Origin: Veillonella rodentium
GTDB lineage: Bacteria; Bacillota; Negativicutes; Veillonellales; Veillonellaceae
NCBI RefSeq assembly: GCF_900187285.1
Contig: NZ_LT906470.1
Coordinates: 1,193,501-1,257,500, forward strand
DNA length: 64,000 bases
Direction of reading: 5' to 3'
Position numbers and translations under genes: made by a program. The notes under the pieces are model-generated. The model saw only the letters and a program-made list of their open reading frames with translations. It was not told the origin of the DNA and did no database searches. Each line of letters opens with the position of its first letter. The stretch's first letter is position 1. Below are positions 1 through 10,300 of the stretch, one piece after another.

Positions 1-563
1 CATTCAAGGCTCATACACGTATCATAAATGCCAGCGATAATGTCATAATCAAAACGCTTATCATCGATGTAGGATAAGTTAGGCAGTTCAATATTCAATG
101 CCTTTTCCATTAGCTTTAATGCATCATTGAACATATTAACGATTTCGCCAGTACCATATTGTACCGCTCTGCTCCATATAACATCCTTTAATGCATCAGA
201 ATGTTTTTCTACATTAAAAAGATTTTGTCTTAGATACTCACACGCTACATCGTAGTATGCGGACTTAATATAATCGTGTTGCATCTTTTCAAAGCCTACC
301 GCATCAACTGTACCTAACTCTTGCCACTTAGCAATGAAACCATCAGAATTGATTTCACCACTATCAATCAAGGCTCTTGCATAGTCAGTATAAAAACCAC
401 CTTGTTTTAAACCCCAACCAAGGAACGCATCAACACTACCACAATTACTTGCTAGTTGATATGTTCCATAAGAGATACCGCCAGCATCATTGATGCCACT
501 AGATACACACGCTGGATCTCCATTACTTTCATACTCAGCACTTAACTGTCCTAATTCAGCCAT
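1..563 (-). CDS. Phage endolysin-like protein, C-terminus outside window
   Basis: 187 residues are visible from ATG at 563; the gene runs off the left edge. The N-terminus (MAELGQLSAEYESNGDP, then GGISYGTYQLASN) resembles the lysozyme/chitosanase-like fold found in phage lysis proteins: a Glu in an S-x-E-S-N-G context followed by a G-x-S-Y-G-x-Y-Q-L motif. No signal peptide is seen, so release would depend on a holin. It follows two small membrane proteins in the same direction, the usual lysis-cassette layout, and GGAGTAATT precedes the start. The inferred role is peptidoglycan hydrolysis at host lysis. The family assignment is from motif shape only; a tail-associated hydrolase is the alternative. 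Confidence 0.6.
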   Translation of the reverse strand, partial: MAELGQLSAEYESNGDPACVSSGINDAGGISYGTYQLASNCGSVDAFLGWGLKQGGFYTDYARALIDSGEINSDGFIAKWQELGTVDAVGFEKMQHDYIKSAYYDVACEYLRQNLFNVEKHSDALKDVIWSRAVQYGTGEIVNMFNDALKLMEKALNIELPNLSYIDDKRFDYDIIAGIYDTCMSLE

Positions 564-568
564 TTTAA

Positions 569-760
569 TTACTCCTTTTCTTTGTCATTGCTGCCCCCAT
601 TCATATATTGGGAACGCTTAACACCACCTGTAGCACCGATATATCCACCTAATACACCAACTATTACACTTGCCAAGTCTTTTTGTTCAAGATAAATAGT
701 CATGATTAATGCGGCTGCAAGTGCCACTAAGGTTATAGTGTCCTCATAATTAATCTTCAT
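569..760 (-). CDS. Small membrane protein, holin-like
   Basis: 63 residues. A hydrophobic stretch (about residues 8-24) and a second Gly-rich hydrophobic stretch (about 30-46) are followed by a charged tail (NDKEKE). It overlaps the preceding holin-family gene by 4 bases and ends 5 bases before the endolysin start, so the three are probably translated as one lysis cassette. Small size, two membrane segments and position suggest a holin, antiholin or pinholin-type partner. No specific family is recognised. Confidence 0.55.
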   Translation of the reverse strand: MKINYEDTITLVALAAALIMTIYLEQKDLASVIVGVLGGYIGATGGVKRSQYMNGGSNDKEKE

Positions 761-1302
761 TTAATCGCATCCTTTATTGATTTTACGAACGCTATCAACT
801 CTTTAACCAAACTCATTGCACGTTGAAACCATGCACTTTCTACAAATTCAAGTTCAATCATATTCTCTACAATCGATGCTAATTCAACCATGATTGGTAC
901 TAGATACATCAATGTAGATAGAAACACATCAATGCGACATAACATAGGAATATCCACATCAGGCAAGGTTAAGAGAATGAAAGATAAGAGGAATAACCAC
1001 GGATAAGATTTAACTAGCTTTTTAGTCATATCTGCTCGTAGCTTTCCGCTTACTAGAAATCTGCGTTGGTGTCCATCGACTTCAACGCTTGCCCATCCTC
1101 GCCATATGATTGCAAGGAACATATTCTTAATGGTTAATTCTCTATTAGTAGCCAAATTAAAATTACGTGCCTCGACTAAGACACGTAAGAACGTATCAAC
1201 AAAAACCAATACAACACTTGTAAATATGGCTAGTGATATTCTCACCGCCTCACTCACACTAAAAACCTCTACCATAAATGGTGGAAGAAAAACTTCAATC
1301 AT
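757..1302 (-). CDS. Phage holin family protein
   Basis: 181 residues with several hydrophobic segments: about 15-40, 100-115 and 127-145. The segment LASIVENMIEL matches the S-I-x-E-N pattern near the end of the Cp-1/phage_holin_4 type membrane domain. A basic soluble loop (about 45-98) separates the first and second membrane segments. It lies between tail genes and the endolysin. It probably forms the membrane lesion that lets the endolysin reach the wall. Two candidate holins side by side suggest a holin/antiholin pair; which is which cannot be told from sequence. Confidence 0.6.
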   Translation of the reverse strand: MIEVFLPPFMVEVFSVSEAVRISLAIFTSVVLVFVDTFLRVLVEARNFNLATNRELTIKNMFLAIIWRGWASVEVDGHQRRFLVSGKLRADMTKKLVKSYPWLFLLSFILLTLPDVDIPMLCRIDVFLSTLMYLVPIMVELASIVENMIELEFVESAWFQRAMSLVKELIAFVKSIKDAIK

Positions 1303-1304
1303 AC

Positions 1305-1787
1305 TTACTCTCCAATTCGTTCTATCTTAATGGTTAGTTTACTATCGCTAGTTAATATTTCTTTTCTCCATCCATCAACATTAAATATAGCTTTTTGATT
1401 AGGGAAACTTGCTACAGTAAACACATTAACCTCAATGTCTTTTGATGTAGCAACGCTAAACTCATTACTTTCATTACGACTTGCGCTTACTGTGGCTCTA
1501 TATCTTCCTTTAGGTAAATACACAAACATTTTTTCAGTTCCTCTAACATCATTTGTGTACTTTTGCCAATTCCAAGTAGTAAATAAAATAGGGCTTGTTT
1601 GAACATAACTCTTGCTACCATTCGATGTACGTTGCACCACAAGGGCGGTTTTATCCGCCCCTAATCGTGCATAATATGTTTTCCCATTAATAACTATTGG
1701 TAGTCGATTATCGCCTACATCACGCAAGTTATCAGTCAGTTCAAATGTTAGTGTATCGTTTCCTTTCTTAACTTTTAAGTTAGGCAT
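1305..1787 (-). CDS. Phage protein of unknown function, probably tail-associated
   Basis: 160 residues. It is beta-rich in appearance, without signal peptide or membrane segment. It contains an N-terminal strand-rich part (ELTDNLRDVGDNRLPIVING) and a later part reading like an Ig-like or adhesin strand set (KGRYRATVSASRNESNEF). Its ATG overlaps the tail-fibre stop codon (TAATG), so the two are translationally coupled, which hints at a baseplate, fibre-accessory or chaperone role. I do not recognise a family. Confidence 0.6.
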   Translation of the reverse strand: MPNLKVKKGNDTLTFELTDNLRDVGDNRLPIVINGKTYYARLGADKTALVVQRTSNGSKSYVQTSPILFTTWNWQKYTNDVRGTEKMFVYLPKGRYRATVSASRNESNEFSVATSKDIEVNVFTVASFPNQKAIFNVDGWRKEILTSDSKLTIKIERIGE

Positions 1788-4264
1788 TATTCAACATACA
1801 CCTCATTTCCACCATTAGCACTCCACAATTTCAATCGGCTATTCAAGGATGTTTGTACTCTTCCCCAACTTTTCCATGTATTCGCCATAAACATTCTGTG
1901 GTATGTTTCGCCATTGAACGCATGGAATGTTTGGTCAATCATTGCACCTTTGCCAAAGTTCATTACGATTAACATACCTTGTTTGTGGCTACGTGGTGGG
2001 TTATTAGCACCGCCATCAAAATTAATCTCAATAGCACTTTGTTCTGTGAATGTATTCCAATCTGTTGCCGTTTCAATTTTAGAATATGGAAAACCTAACT
2101 GGTCTACTTCGGTTTTCTTAACAAAGTTATCGTCTACATCCTTTTTCTTATAAATAGCCGTTCCGTAATGTTTGGTAGTAAGTACTGTGAAACTATCTGT
2201 ACCATCATAGTGTTTAAATTCCTTACCTTTAATAAACGTATTAACGGAGTTATCGCCAAGTTCAACATTACCGCTAGTAGATACCTTAGCCATACCAACA
2301 CCATGTCCGTCAGGTTTATAACCCTCGATTAAGGTGTTGTTAGCCATTTTAAGTGCGCCATTTAATGTACCGCCCGTTAGTTTGAGATAATCAAACGTTG
2401 CCAATCGTGCGGTGTTGATAGAGTTTTGATAGTCTTTGTTCGGATCACCAACATAAATATCAACTTGGTGTCGCTTGTTTGGTTTTTCTGTTAAAACTGC
2501 AAAATAGAATTTTCCGTTGTAATAAGCTATATCTTCGATTTCAGTAGTTCTATTGATTTCAATAATCTGTTTAACTGTGCCAAATGGTGTACATTCTACC
2601 AAGCTACCAAGCGTTGCACTCATGATGCAGCCATTTAACATAAATGCACCATTGTTATTAAAATCATCATATTCATAATCGACTTGATATGTTTTTAATT
2701 TCTTAAAATCATCGTTGTATAGATTGATTTCACGTAAGCGTTGTTGACCGCTAATAGGTACGATGCTTACATAAGTCCGTGTGATTGGGTCATATCCAAT
2801 ATTAAATACACGTTCATTCAATGTGATAGTACGTTCATATTGCATTGTATCTGCGTTAAGTACTGTTAAGTTGTTACCATTTTTTAAGCCATTGGCAAGA
2901 TAAATCTTATTAGTGTTCTTGTTGTAGCACATAGTATTACAATGCCCCATCTTATCAGGGTCATTAAATTTGTATGTTCCTACAATCTCAAACGTAGATG
3001 AATTGAGTTCATAGATTATTTGGTTGTTACCATCACCGCTAATACAAGCTAACACGAATACATTCTTTTTATCGTTGTAGGTAAAACCTTGACATTGGTT
3101 GACCTCATCGCCGTATTGAATATTTTTCACAAAGGCAATATTAGATGAACCTTTAAGCATTGGTGTTTCAGTAGGATAAAATGGTTTTACATTGTTGTAT
3201 GTACCCATATCCATGACACTATCAACAGTATTGAAAGTTAGATGTTCATTAATTTTGTAGATGCCATTAGGTACTAACAATATCTTATTTTTAAGATTAT
3301 CGTTAGCACGTTTAAATGCTGCGGTATCATCAGCCACACCATCACCAACCGCCCCAAAGTCTTTTACAGATACAATGCCATACAAACTATCCTTAGGAAT
3401 AAACTTTGTATCGGCTTCGGTTTTTGTAATTAAACCACCGCCATTAGGCAATGCAATTTGTTCCGCTTTACTGGCTGCCATTTCTGCACGTTTCGCCGCA
3501 TCTGTTGCCTTAATTGCGTTACTTGCGATTGATGTTTGTTTATTATCAATGTCTGTTTTTAACGTGCGTGCTTGACTAACTAACTCATTAATATCTCGTT
3601 TATCAACAGTTGTTTGTCCAACATATGCCTTAGCATCTCTGACTAATCGTTCAGCAGTAGCAACATTAGTTGAGGATGTATCTAGTGCTGTATTAGCCGT
3701 TGCCAATTTATCATCAACAGTAGATGCAATAGCTTTGATTTCTTCACCTAATCGGTTGATTATGTCTGCATTAGCGTTAATCTTATCTGACTTTTCGCTA
3801 ATTACATTCATAGCATTCATAGCATCATTAGCTGCTTTTACAGAACGCTCAACAATATCTTTCGCAACTTCATTTGAATTCTTATCACTATCTACACGAA
3901 TTTTAAGTGATCTATCTAAATCAGCTTTCATTTCTTGTAAGATAAGTACAATCTTATCCGTTGCGTGTTCGATATTCTCGAATGGGTATTCATCAGGCAA
4001 GTCCATATCTTGTGAGATTGGTGTTTTACGCTCCAAGATAACCTTTTGCCCTACGGCTAGTGCATCCCCATTAGCTGGGTAAATTACCGATTTGGTGCTT
4101 TCATCATAATCGATGTTCCCAACTTGTACCGCCTCTGTACCATCTTCATCAACTATAGTTAATTTAACATCCTCGATTTGGACAAAATCATATGGGAAAA
4201 TAAACTTCTTATTTCTCCCATCACATTGATACACTACAGATGGTTTTAGTACTTCTGGTGTCAA
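1787..4264 (-). CDS. Tail fibre / tailspike protein
   Basis: 825 residues from a TTG at 4264, chosen because AAAGGGG lies 8 bases upstream; an in-frame TTG at 4282 lacks a Shine-Dalgarno. Layout: N-terminal T7-fibre-like virion-attachment domain (about 1-110, with YQCDGRNKKFIFPYDF); a long Ala/Lys/Asp-rich coiled coil (about 110-270); a pectate-lyase-like start (VKDFGAVGDGVADDTAAF, about 300); a stretch of repeated beta units reading like a propeller (about 360-620); and a C-terminal domain beginning at TATDWNTFTEQ (about 735-825) that resembles the pyocin-knob family. The role is receptor binding, possibly with polysaccharide recognition. It is the last large structural gene before the lysis cassette. 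Confidence 0.8.
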   Translation of the reverse strand: MTPEVLKPSVVYQCDGRNKKFIFPYDFVQIEDVKLTIVDEDGTEAVQVGNIDYDESTKSVIYPANGDALAVGQKVILERKTPISQDMDLPDEYPFENIEHATDKIVLILQEMKADLDRSLKIRVDSDKNSNEVAKDIVERSVKAANDAMNAMNVISEKSDKINANADIINRLGEEIKAIASTVDDKLATANTALDTSSTNVATAERLVRDAKAYVGQTTVDKRDINELVSQARTLKTDIDNKQTSIASNAIKATDAAKRAEMAASKAEQIALPNGGGLITKTEADTKFIPKDSLYGIVSVKDFGAVGDGVADDTAAFKRANDNLKNKILLVPNGIYKINEHLTFNTVDSVMDMGTYNNVKPFYPTETPMLKGSSNIAFVKNIQYGDEVNQCQGFTYNDKKNVFVLACISGDGNNQIIYELNSSTFEIVGTYKFNDPDKMGHCNTMCYNKNTNKIYLANGLKNGNNLTVLNADTMQYERTITLNERVFNIGYDPITRTYVSIVPISGQQRLREINLYNDDFKKLKTYQVDYEYDDFNNNGAFMLNGCIMSATLGSLVECTPFGTVKQIIEINRTTEIEDIAYYNGKFYFAVLTEKPNKRHQVDIYVGDPNKDYQNSINTARLATFDYLKLTGGTLNGALKMANNTLIEGYKPDGHGVGMAKVSTSGNVELGDNSVNTFIKGKEFKHYDGTDSFTVLTTKHYGTAIYKKKDVDDNFVKKTEVDQLGFPYSKIETATDWNTFTEQSAIEINFDGGANNPPRSHKQGMLIVMNFGKGAMIDQTFHAFNGETYHRMFMANTWKSWGRVQTSLNSRLKLWSANGGNEVYVE

Positions 4265-4293
4265 TTTAACATCCCCTTTCAATGTATATAAAT

Positions 4294-4318
4294 AGGACTA
4301 CCCATTATGGATAGTCCT
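4294..4318 (-). terminator. Hairpin between internal virion protein and tail fibre
   Basis: A 10-bp stem (AGGACTATCC with GGGTAGTCCT, one G-U pair) and a 5-base loop lie 6 bases after the stop of the 2720-residue gene. The downstream T-tract is weak (ATTTATATA), so this may be a partial terminator or an RNA-processing/stability element that tunes tail-fibre expression. Confidence 0.45.
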
Positions 4319-4324
4319 TATTTA

Positions 4325-7300
4325 TCAATGTTTCTTTTTATCTTTTTTAGTTTTTAATCGTCTATCAAATACTACTGCCATGATTGCATCCTCTAGTGAT
4401 GCATCGGTATCTGTGAAACCAAATTTAGCTAATGTCCACAAGCCATCAGTTACAGTATCGCTAAAACCAGTTGCTCGGTTTGCTAACTGACTGAAACTTC
4501 TGCCTACATCAATACCATCTTTGTTTTTGCTCATAATTGCGTTGCCTAAATCGTAGAATTTCTCAACGATGCTTAATGCCATAACGCTATTACCTTTATT
4601 GAATACCTTTTCACCTAGAATGTATTTCATTGCCATATTTGACATATCACGGATGATTGGTACACCCATAGTACCTTGTGAAACTAACTCCTCGATAAAT
4701 GACTTAGCTAAATCTTCAGGCTTATCATCATCGCCATTTGTTAAGGCTTTGTAAGCCATCATACCGATAGCCTGTGAAATCAATGTCCACCATAGCATTT
4801 TAACGAACCTTGCATAATCGCCATTATCCTTACGTGCATAGTTGCCCTCTGTGATGATGTTATAAAGTGTATTAGCGTAAGAATAGAACGGAACGAATAA
4901 TTGAGTGAATGTGGAACGTGAACGCTGAATAGCAGCAGCATCTTTCGTATCACCACTACCAAATATATCACGCACCGCTCTATCACCAGCTTCAATAGAT
5001 TGTTGCTCTACCCATTCAGCACTCACACCCTCTTTACCAAAGAGTTCAGCTTGCTTTTGATCATATGCAAACTTCCATACAGGAATAGATAATGCAAAGT
5101 CTGTTTCCGTAAGTAATCTGAACCCCATTTGATTTATGTCATCTCGGATATCAGCTAATTGTTCTACCCTATAACCACCAACATTTGTATCACCCAAACG
5201 TAAGCCTTTACCAGCAATAGATAAGCCTTGTTTCAAGTCTTTATCTAAAGTTTGTATACGTTCTCTCATGAAGATTGATTGACCTAATACAAAATCTCTA
5301 GTGTTGTTATATGTTGTAGTTCCGTGTCCGTAGAAACCAATACCAGCATGATTGATGGCTCTAATTGTATTACCTACACCGATACGATAGAACGCAACAG
5401 GAATGTTCAATGCATTTTGCAATGCTACAGATACTCGACCAGCCATGACTGCGGTTGATGTATTCTTTTTAAGTGTAAGAATTAAGCGGTCAATATCATT
5501 TGTTTTAGCTGCCTCATCTTGCCAGTTATCACGAACCCAAGTTCGTAAGAATTGGTAAGTATCTGCACCAAATTTATCAACAATGTAGTTTTGCAATTCT
5601 CTGTTACTGATTAGCTTATTAACATCGGTTACTGCTTTTCGCATAGTAACGTGATTGATAGCTTCTGTGATTGCATTAGGAATTACATCAAAATCTAGCA
5701 ACAATGATTTATCTTTAACCACATCTAAACGTGATTTAGTAGCACTCATACCAGTTCCCCATACTGCATTACTACTAACCATAGTTTTTGCAATATCTTC
5801 AACTTGGTTATCACTTACGGATGCATTTACTTTAGGGTTATACACGATAGGGAAATATTGCCCCTCAATATTTCTACCACCGATAGTAAATGTCAAACCC
5901 TCTACTTTCTTTAATGGGTTTCCATAAAGTTCCTCTTGTACCTTACTACGTTCTTCAAAGAATGAATTGATATGATCCCATGTACGAATTACAAACTCCC
6001 AGTCCTTATCAGTCATGTGTTCTTGGAACGCACGTTCAATTTCAACCTCATTTGCTTTTGTGGTTTCCATTACACGTTGTCGGTTGCTTTCTGTACCCCA
6101 GTTAAGGGCAATCATGATAAGTTGCTCTTTTGTTAAGCCATACAAGTTACCAACTGTGTATAAGTGGTCATTACGCATATCGAATAATTCACGCTTGGAA
6201 TATATTCCTACATCCTTAGCCAATCTACGCATTGATACTTCTTTGCGTTCATTGAACGCTTGTGTTGCTCTACTGATTGGGTCATAGATATATTTAACTG
6301 CGAACCCATTTTTACCGCCACCCATTCGTCTTAGGAATGTTTCAACTTTCATTAATGCTAAGTGGAAACCATATAGCTTGCCACTAACTGCATCTGTTTT
6401 GCTTTGGTTATTAAGAATGTTAAATACATCACCAGTTGCGCTACCAAATGTTTCTGTAGCCTCACCGATGATTTCTTGTACTGCATTTTCAAATGATACG
6501 CTTTTACCCTCATCATTCAAAATGGTTGTACCCTCATACTCATTTCTGCCGTTTTTATACATACCAGTCATGAGTTCTTCTAAGGTTTCCAACTCATTCA
6601 TTGTGATTGATTTGAAAGATTTAGGTGTTTTAGCATAGAACATTTCTGCTATCCAAGGTTGTAATTGAACCATAGATTGTTGATTAAGAATGAGTGCATC
6701 CACATCAAGTGCGGATAGTACTGTGTTCATATCGAAACCATCTGTAGGTGCTAGTCCATCGTACTTAGTTAAACCCATTTGGTATGCCATATGTGCATAG
6801 AAATAACGCATATTAGGTTCAATAGCAATAGGGTTTTTAGGTCTAGTCATGCGTTGTAATTGTTGTTTCAATTTCAATCGCAATTTCTTGGACTTTTCAA
6901 AGTTTTCAAACGCTACTCTTGCCCTTGCTTGTTGTAGCATCTGTTCACGCTTAAAGCCAAGTGCTTTATCAACATCACCGATTGCCAATGCTCTATCTGC
7001 TTTCTTGCCAGCAGTTACCGCTTTATTCTGATACGTTTTAAACTGAATAGCGTTAGAGATAGGTAACTCACCTAACTCTTTTCTTGCTCGGTTCATGTAG
7101 TCTGATATTGTGCCAAGTCCTGCACCACGAATAGAACGTACGTTATTGATGCGATTGTTAAGCATATCTTGTAAGCGTTTGATACGTTCTTCTGCTTTTT
7201 CTAATTGCTTAGTAGTATCAGTCAAAGCAGCATCTACTTTTTTCTTATCAGCTTTCAACTCATCGTACTTAGTAGGTTTAACCTCTTTTTCGATTTCACT

Positions 7301-10300
7301 TAACTCTGTATCAATAGTTTCTGCGTTAGGGTCTAGTTTACGAATACGCTCTAACAACTCCCAGTTCTTAGCTAATTCACGATTAGTAGACTTTTGAATA
7401 ATCTTACTTTCCTCTTCGGTGAGTTTCATTTGGCCTTGGGTACTAAGCAAGATTTCTTCTGCGATTTGCTCGTTGGTTTTACCTACGTTGTTATCACGCA
7501 TAAACTCTGCTTTCGCATTGTCCATTTCTTGATTGATAGCATCGTTAAATGTAGCACCAGTTTGTTCTACTTCCGCTTTCTCTAACTCTTCAATAGAATT
7601 GTATTGTGTATCTTTTAAAGCACCCTCACCAAACACGTTATATCGTTGATGCTCTTTGTAGATAGGATATTGCTCAATCAATCGTTTTTCGATTTCGACT
7701 TGTATTGCATCCTTTTCTTCTTCCCATTCTTTAATTGGTCTATTGTCCAATTCTTTCATGAGTTTTCGCATCACACGTTCTTTTGCTTTTTCCTTAACAT
7801 CTGCGATGTAGGATTGCATACGTGCTTGGTCTTGCTCGGATAGTTGTTTATACAGTTCAGTTTTCTCAAACTGCTCTAACTGTTGTTGCTCTGCATATGA
7901 CTCAATATCCTCTTGGGTTGCGATCATACGTGCCATAACATCTTTAATATCAGTTGGTACTTCACCACCTAATCGTTGAACGCTACGATAAATACGAGTT
8001 AGCCATTTGGAGAATTGACGGAATACTCTTTGCAATGCACTTGCTGGTGCTTCACCACTTCGCAAGTAGCTTTCCCAACCTCGTGCGAATTTTTCGTGTG
8101 CTTTCGTATTATCTACGTTTTCACCATCAACCCAACCGCTCCACTTTTTCAACTTGTTCCAATCAGTTACAAGTTGCTCAGGTGCGTTTTCTATAGATGC
8201 TAGCTTTTGAATATCATCAAAGAATACATGACCCATTTCATGTAAGAATGTACTTCTATCTGCGGTTTTGAAAATACTGATAATGCGTTCACCATCGCTC
8301 ATGATTTCTGTCGTGCCGTTTATAGATTGGTTGTACTTTTCAATGACTTTTATTGCCTTGTCATCGAACACTACATAGCATCTACCATCTTCTATGCCCT
8401 CATATGTGATACCTTTTATACCATGTTCATTCAAATATTCAGATGCTAGTTTATCACCACCTAATGCAGTTGATAGTGATTTATAGATATTTAAGCCAAA
8501 CGAATTACCCTCACTAAAAAGATTATTTATGTTATCTTTATAGCTTATAACTTTTTGATTATCTTCTTGTGTTAATGCATCTAACTCAATTCGTGCTTTT
8601 TCTAAATTATCACCAATGATAGCTTTTAACTTATTTTTATCAGCACTACCCCAATCACCAAAACCATACTTTTTAGCTAGTCTATCAGCATTTCTCTGTA
8701 CAATTTTATTTAATGTTTCTTTTTCTTCATACTTGCCAACGTAATTTAAATCAGTCTCTAAGACTTGGTAAATATCATTAACTTCTTTAACGTGTCTATT
8801 ACCATTATAAGAATGATCAGAACGATAAGCATTTATAAATGCATCTTTCTGTAATGTATCTAAACTGTTTATAGCATCAATAATTTGTTCTTGAATTTCT
8901 TTTGGCTGAATGTTAAGGGTTTGATTCCAGTCTAACATTTTATTGCTTTCAGGAATATCAACCTTAAATAAAGATGATTTATCCGTTTCATGGACATTAG
9001 ATAAAACCTCTTTGTAGTTTTTTGCCATTTCTTTATTTTTAGCAAAATACAAACCCCAACCATAAAATTGTGCGCCCTCACCGCTACCAATAGCACCTAA
9101 GTCAAACTCATCAAAGTCATGTGGCGAACCATGCCATGCAGTTTGATTATATGTTTGTGTGTAATAATTGCCATTTCCATTATTATCTACATACAAAACA
9201 CCTTTTCCGTCCTTGACTCCATTCAATATGTCTTTTATACTTATAGTATCAAAAGCAGTACTACTGGTCATTTGACCGACCGCTTGGCTATTGCCACTCT
9301 GAGTCGGGCGACTAGTAGTACTGCTTTTTTGCATAATTATATCGTATAAATAAACTGTTCTTGGGTCTACTGTTAAATGTCCTTGTTTTTCTTCTGCTAC
9401 AAATCTAACTGCATAATAATTTCCATTAATACGAATTGCCGATAGTAAATTGTGGTAATTAACAATAGTATTTTTTCTATTTTGCGATTTACGTTGATTA
9501 GCGCTCATGCCAGATTTTGATTTACCAATTTTATTATTAGGTGAGCTATCAATCAATACACTATGTTGCAATATATTTGCAATATCTTCTACAATTCTTC
9601 TTTTTTTATTTGCTATTTTTTTACCTTTTTGCGTACCATATGGAATATGTTTAATACCATTAATATCATCAGGCGGTAAAACAATAACATTACCATCCTC
9701 AATCATAACCGCTTGTGGTGGTGTATTTTTAAATAAATCTATTATGTCTTTTTCTGTTTTCAGATTGGTTTGGAGATTTGTTAAATCAACAACTTGTAAT
9801 CTGTGATTTAAGTCAACATTTGTATTTAATGGTTGTGCATATCCGCCTTTTTCTCCTAATTTAGCATTCATATTAATTCGCACGCTATCACGCAAATAGT
9901 CCATAGCAGTATAACCGCCTTTTCCCATTTGTCGCATATATTGTGCCATTATATCAGCGTGTTGTGCCATCAATAATGCATTTGCTTTTGCAGTTTCACG
10001 TTGTTTTCTATTCGTGCTTTCGCTAATAGCTTTAACTACTTCGTTGTATACATCATATCCACTTTTAGATAATTGCATCCGTAATGCTATGTCATTATTC
10101 GCCAATTCAAAGACTTTATCTTTCATTGCCTCTAAACTTTCGATTTGCATCAACATATGTTCCATATCTGCATAATGTGCATCAGATTGTGCTAGTGCAT
10201 CAGTATTACCATCAAGGCTTGCCGTTGTAGTTGCTCGGCTATACTCATATGCTGCTCGTCTACGTTCTGCATTGGTACGTGGTGCTTTACCGCCATTGTT

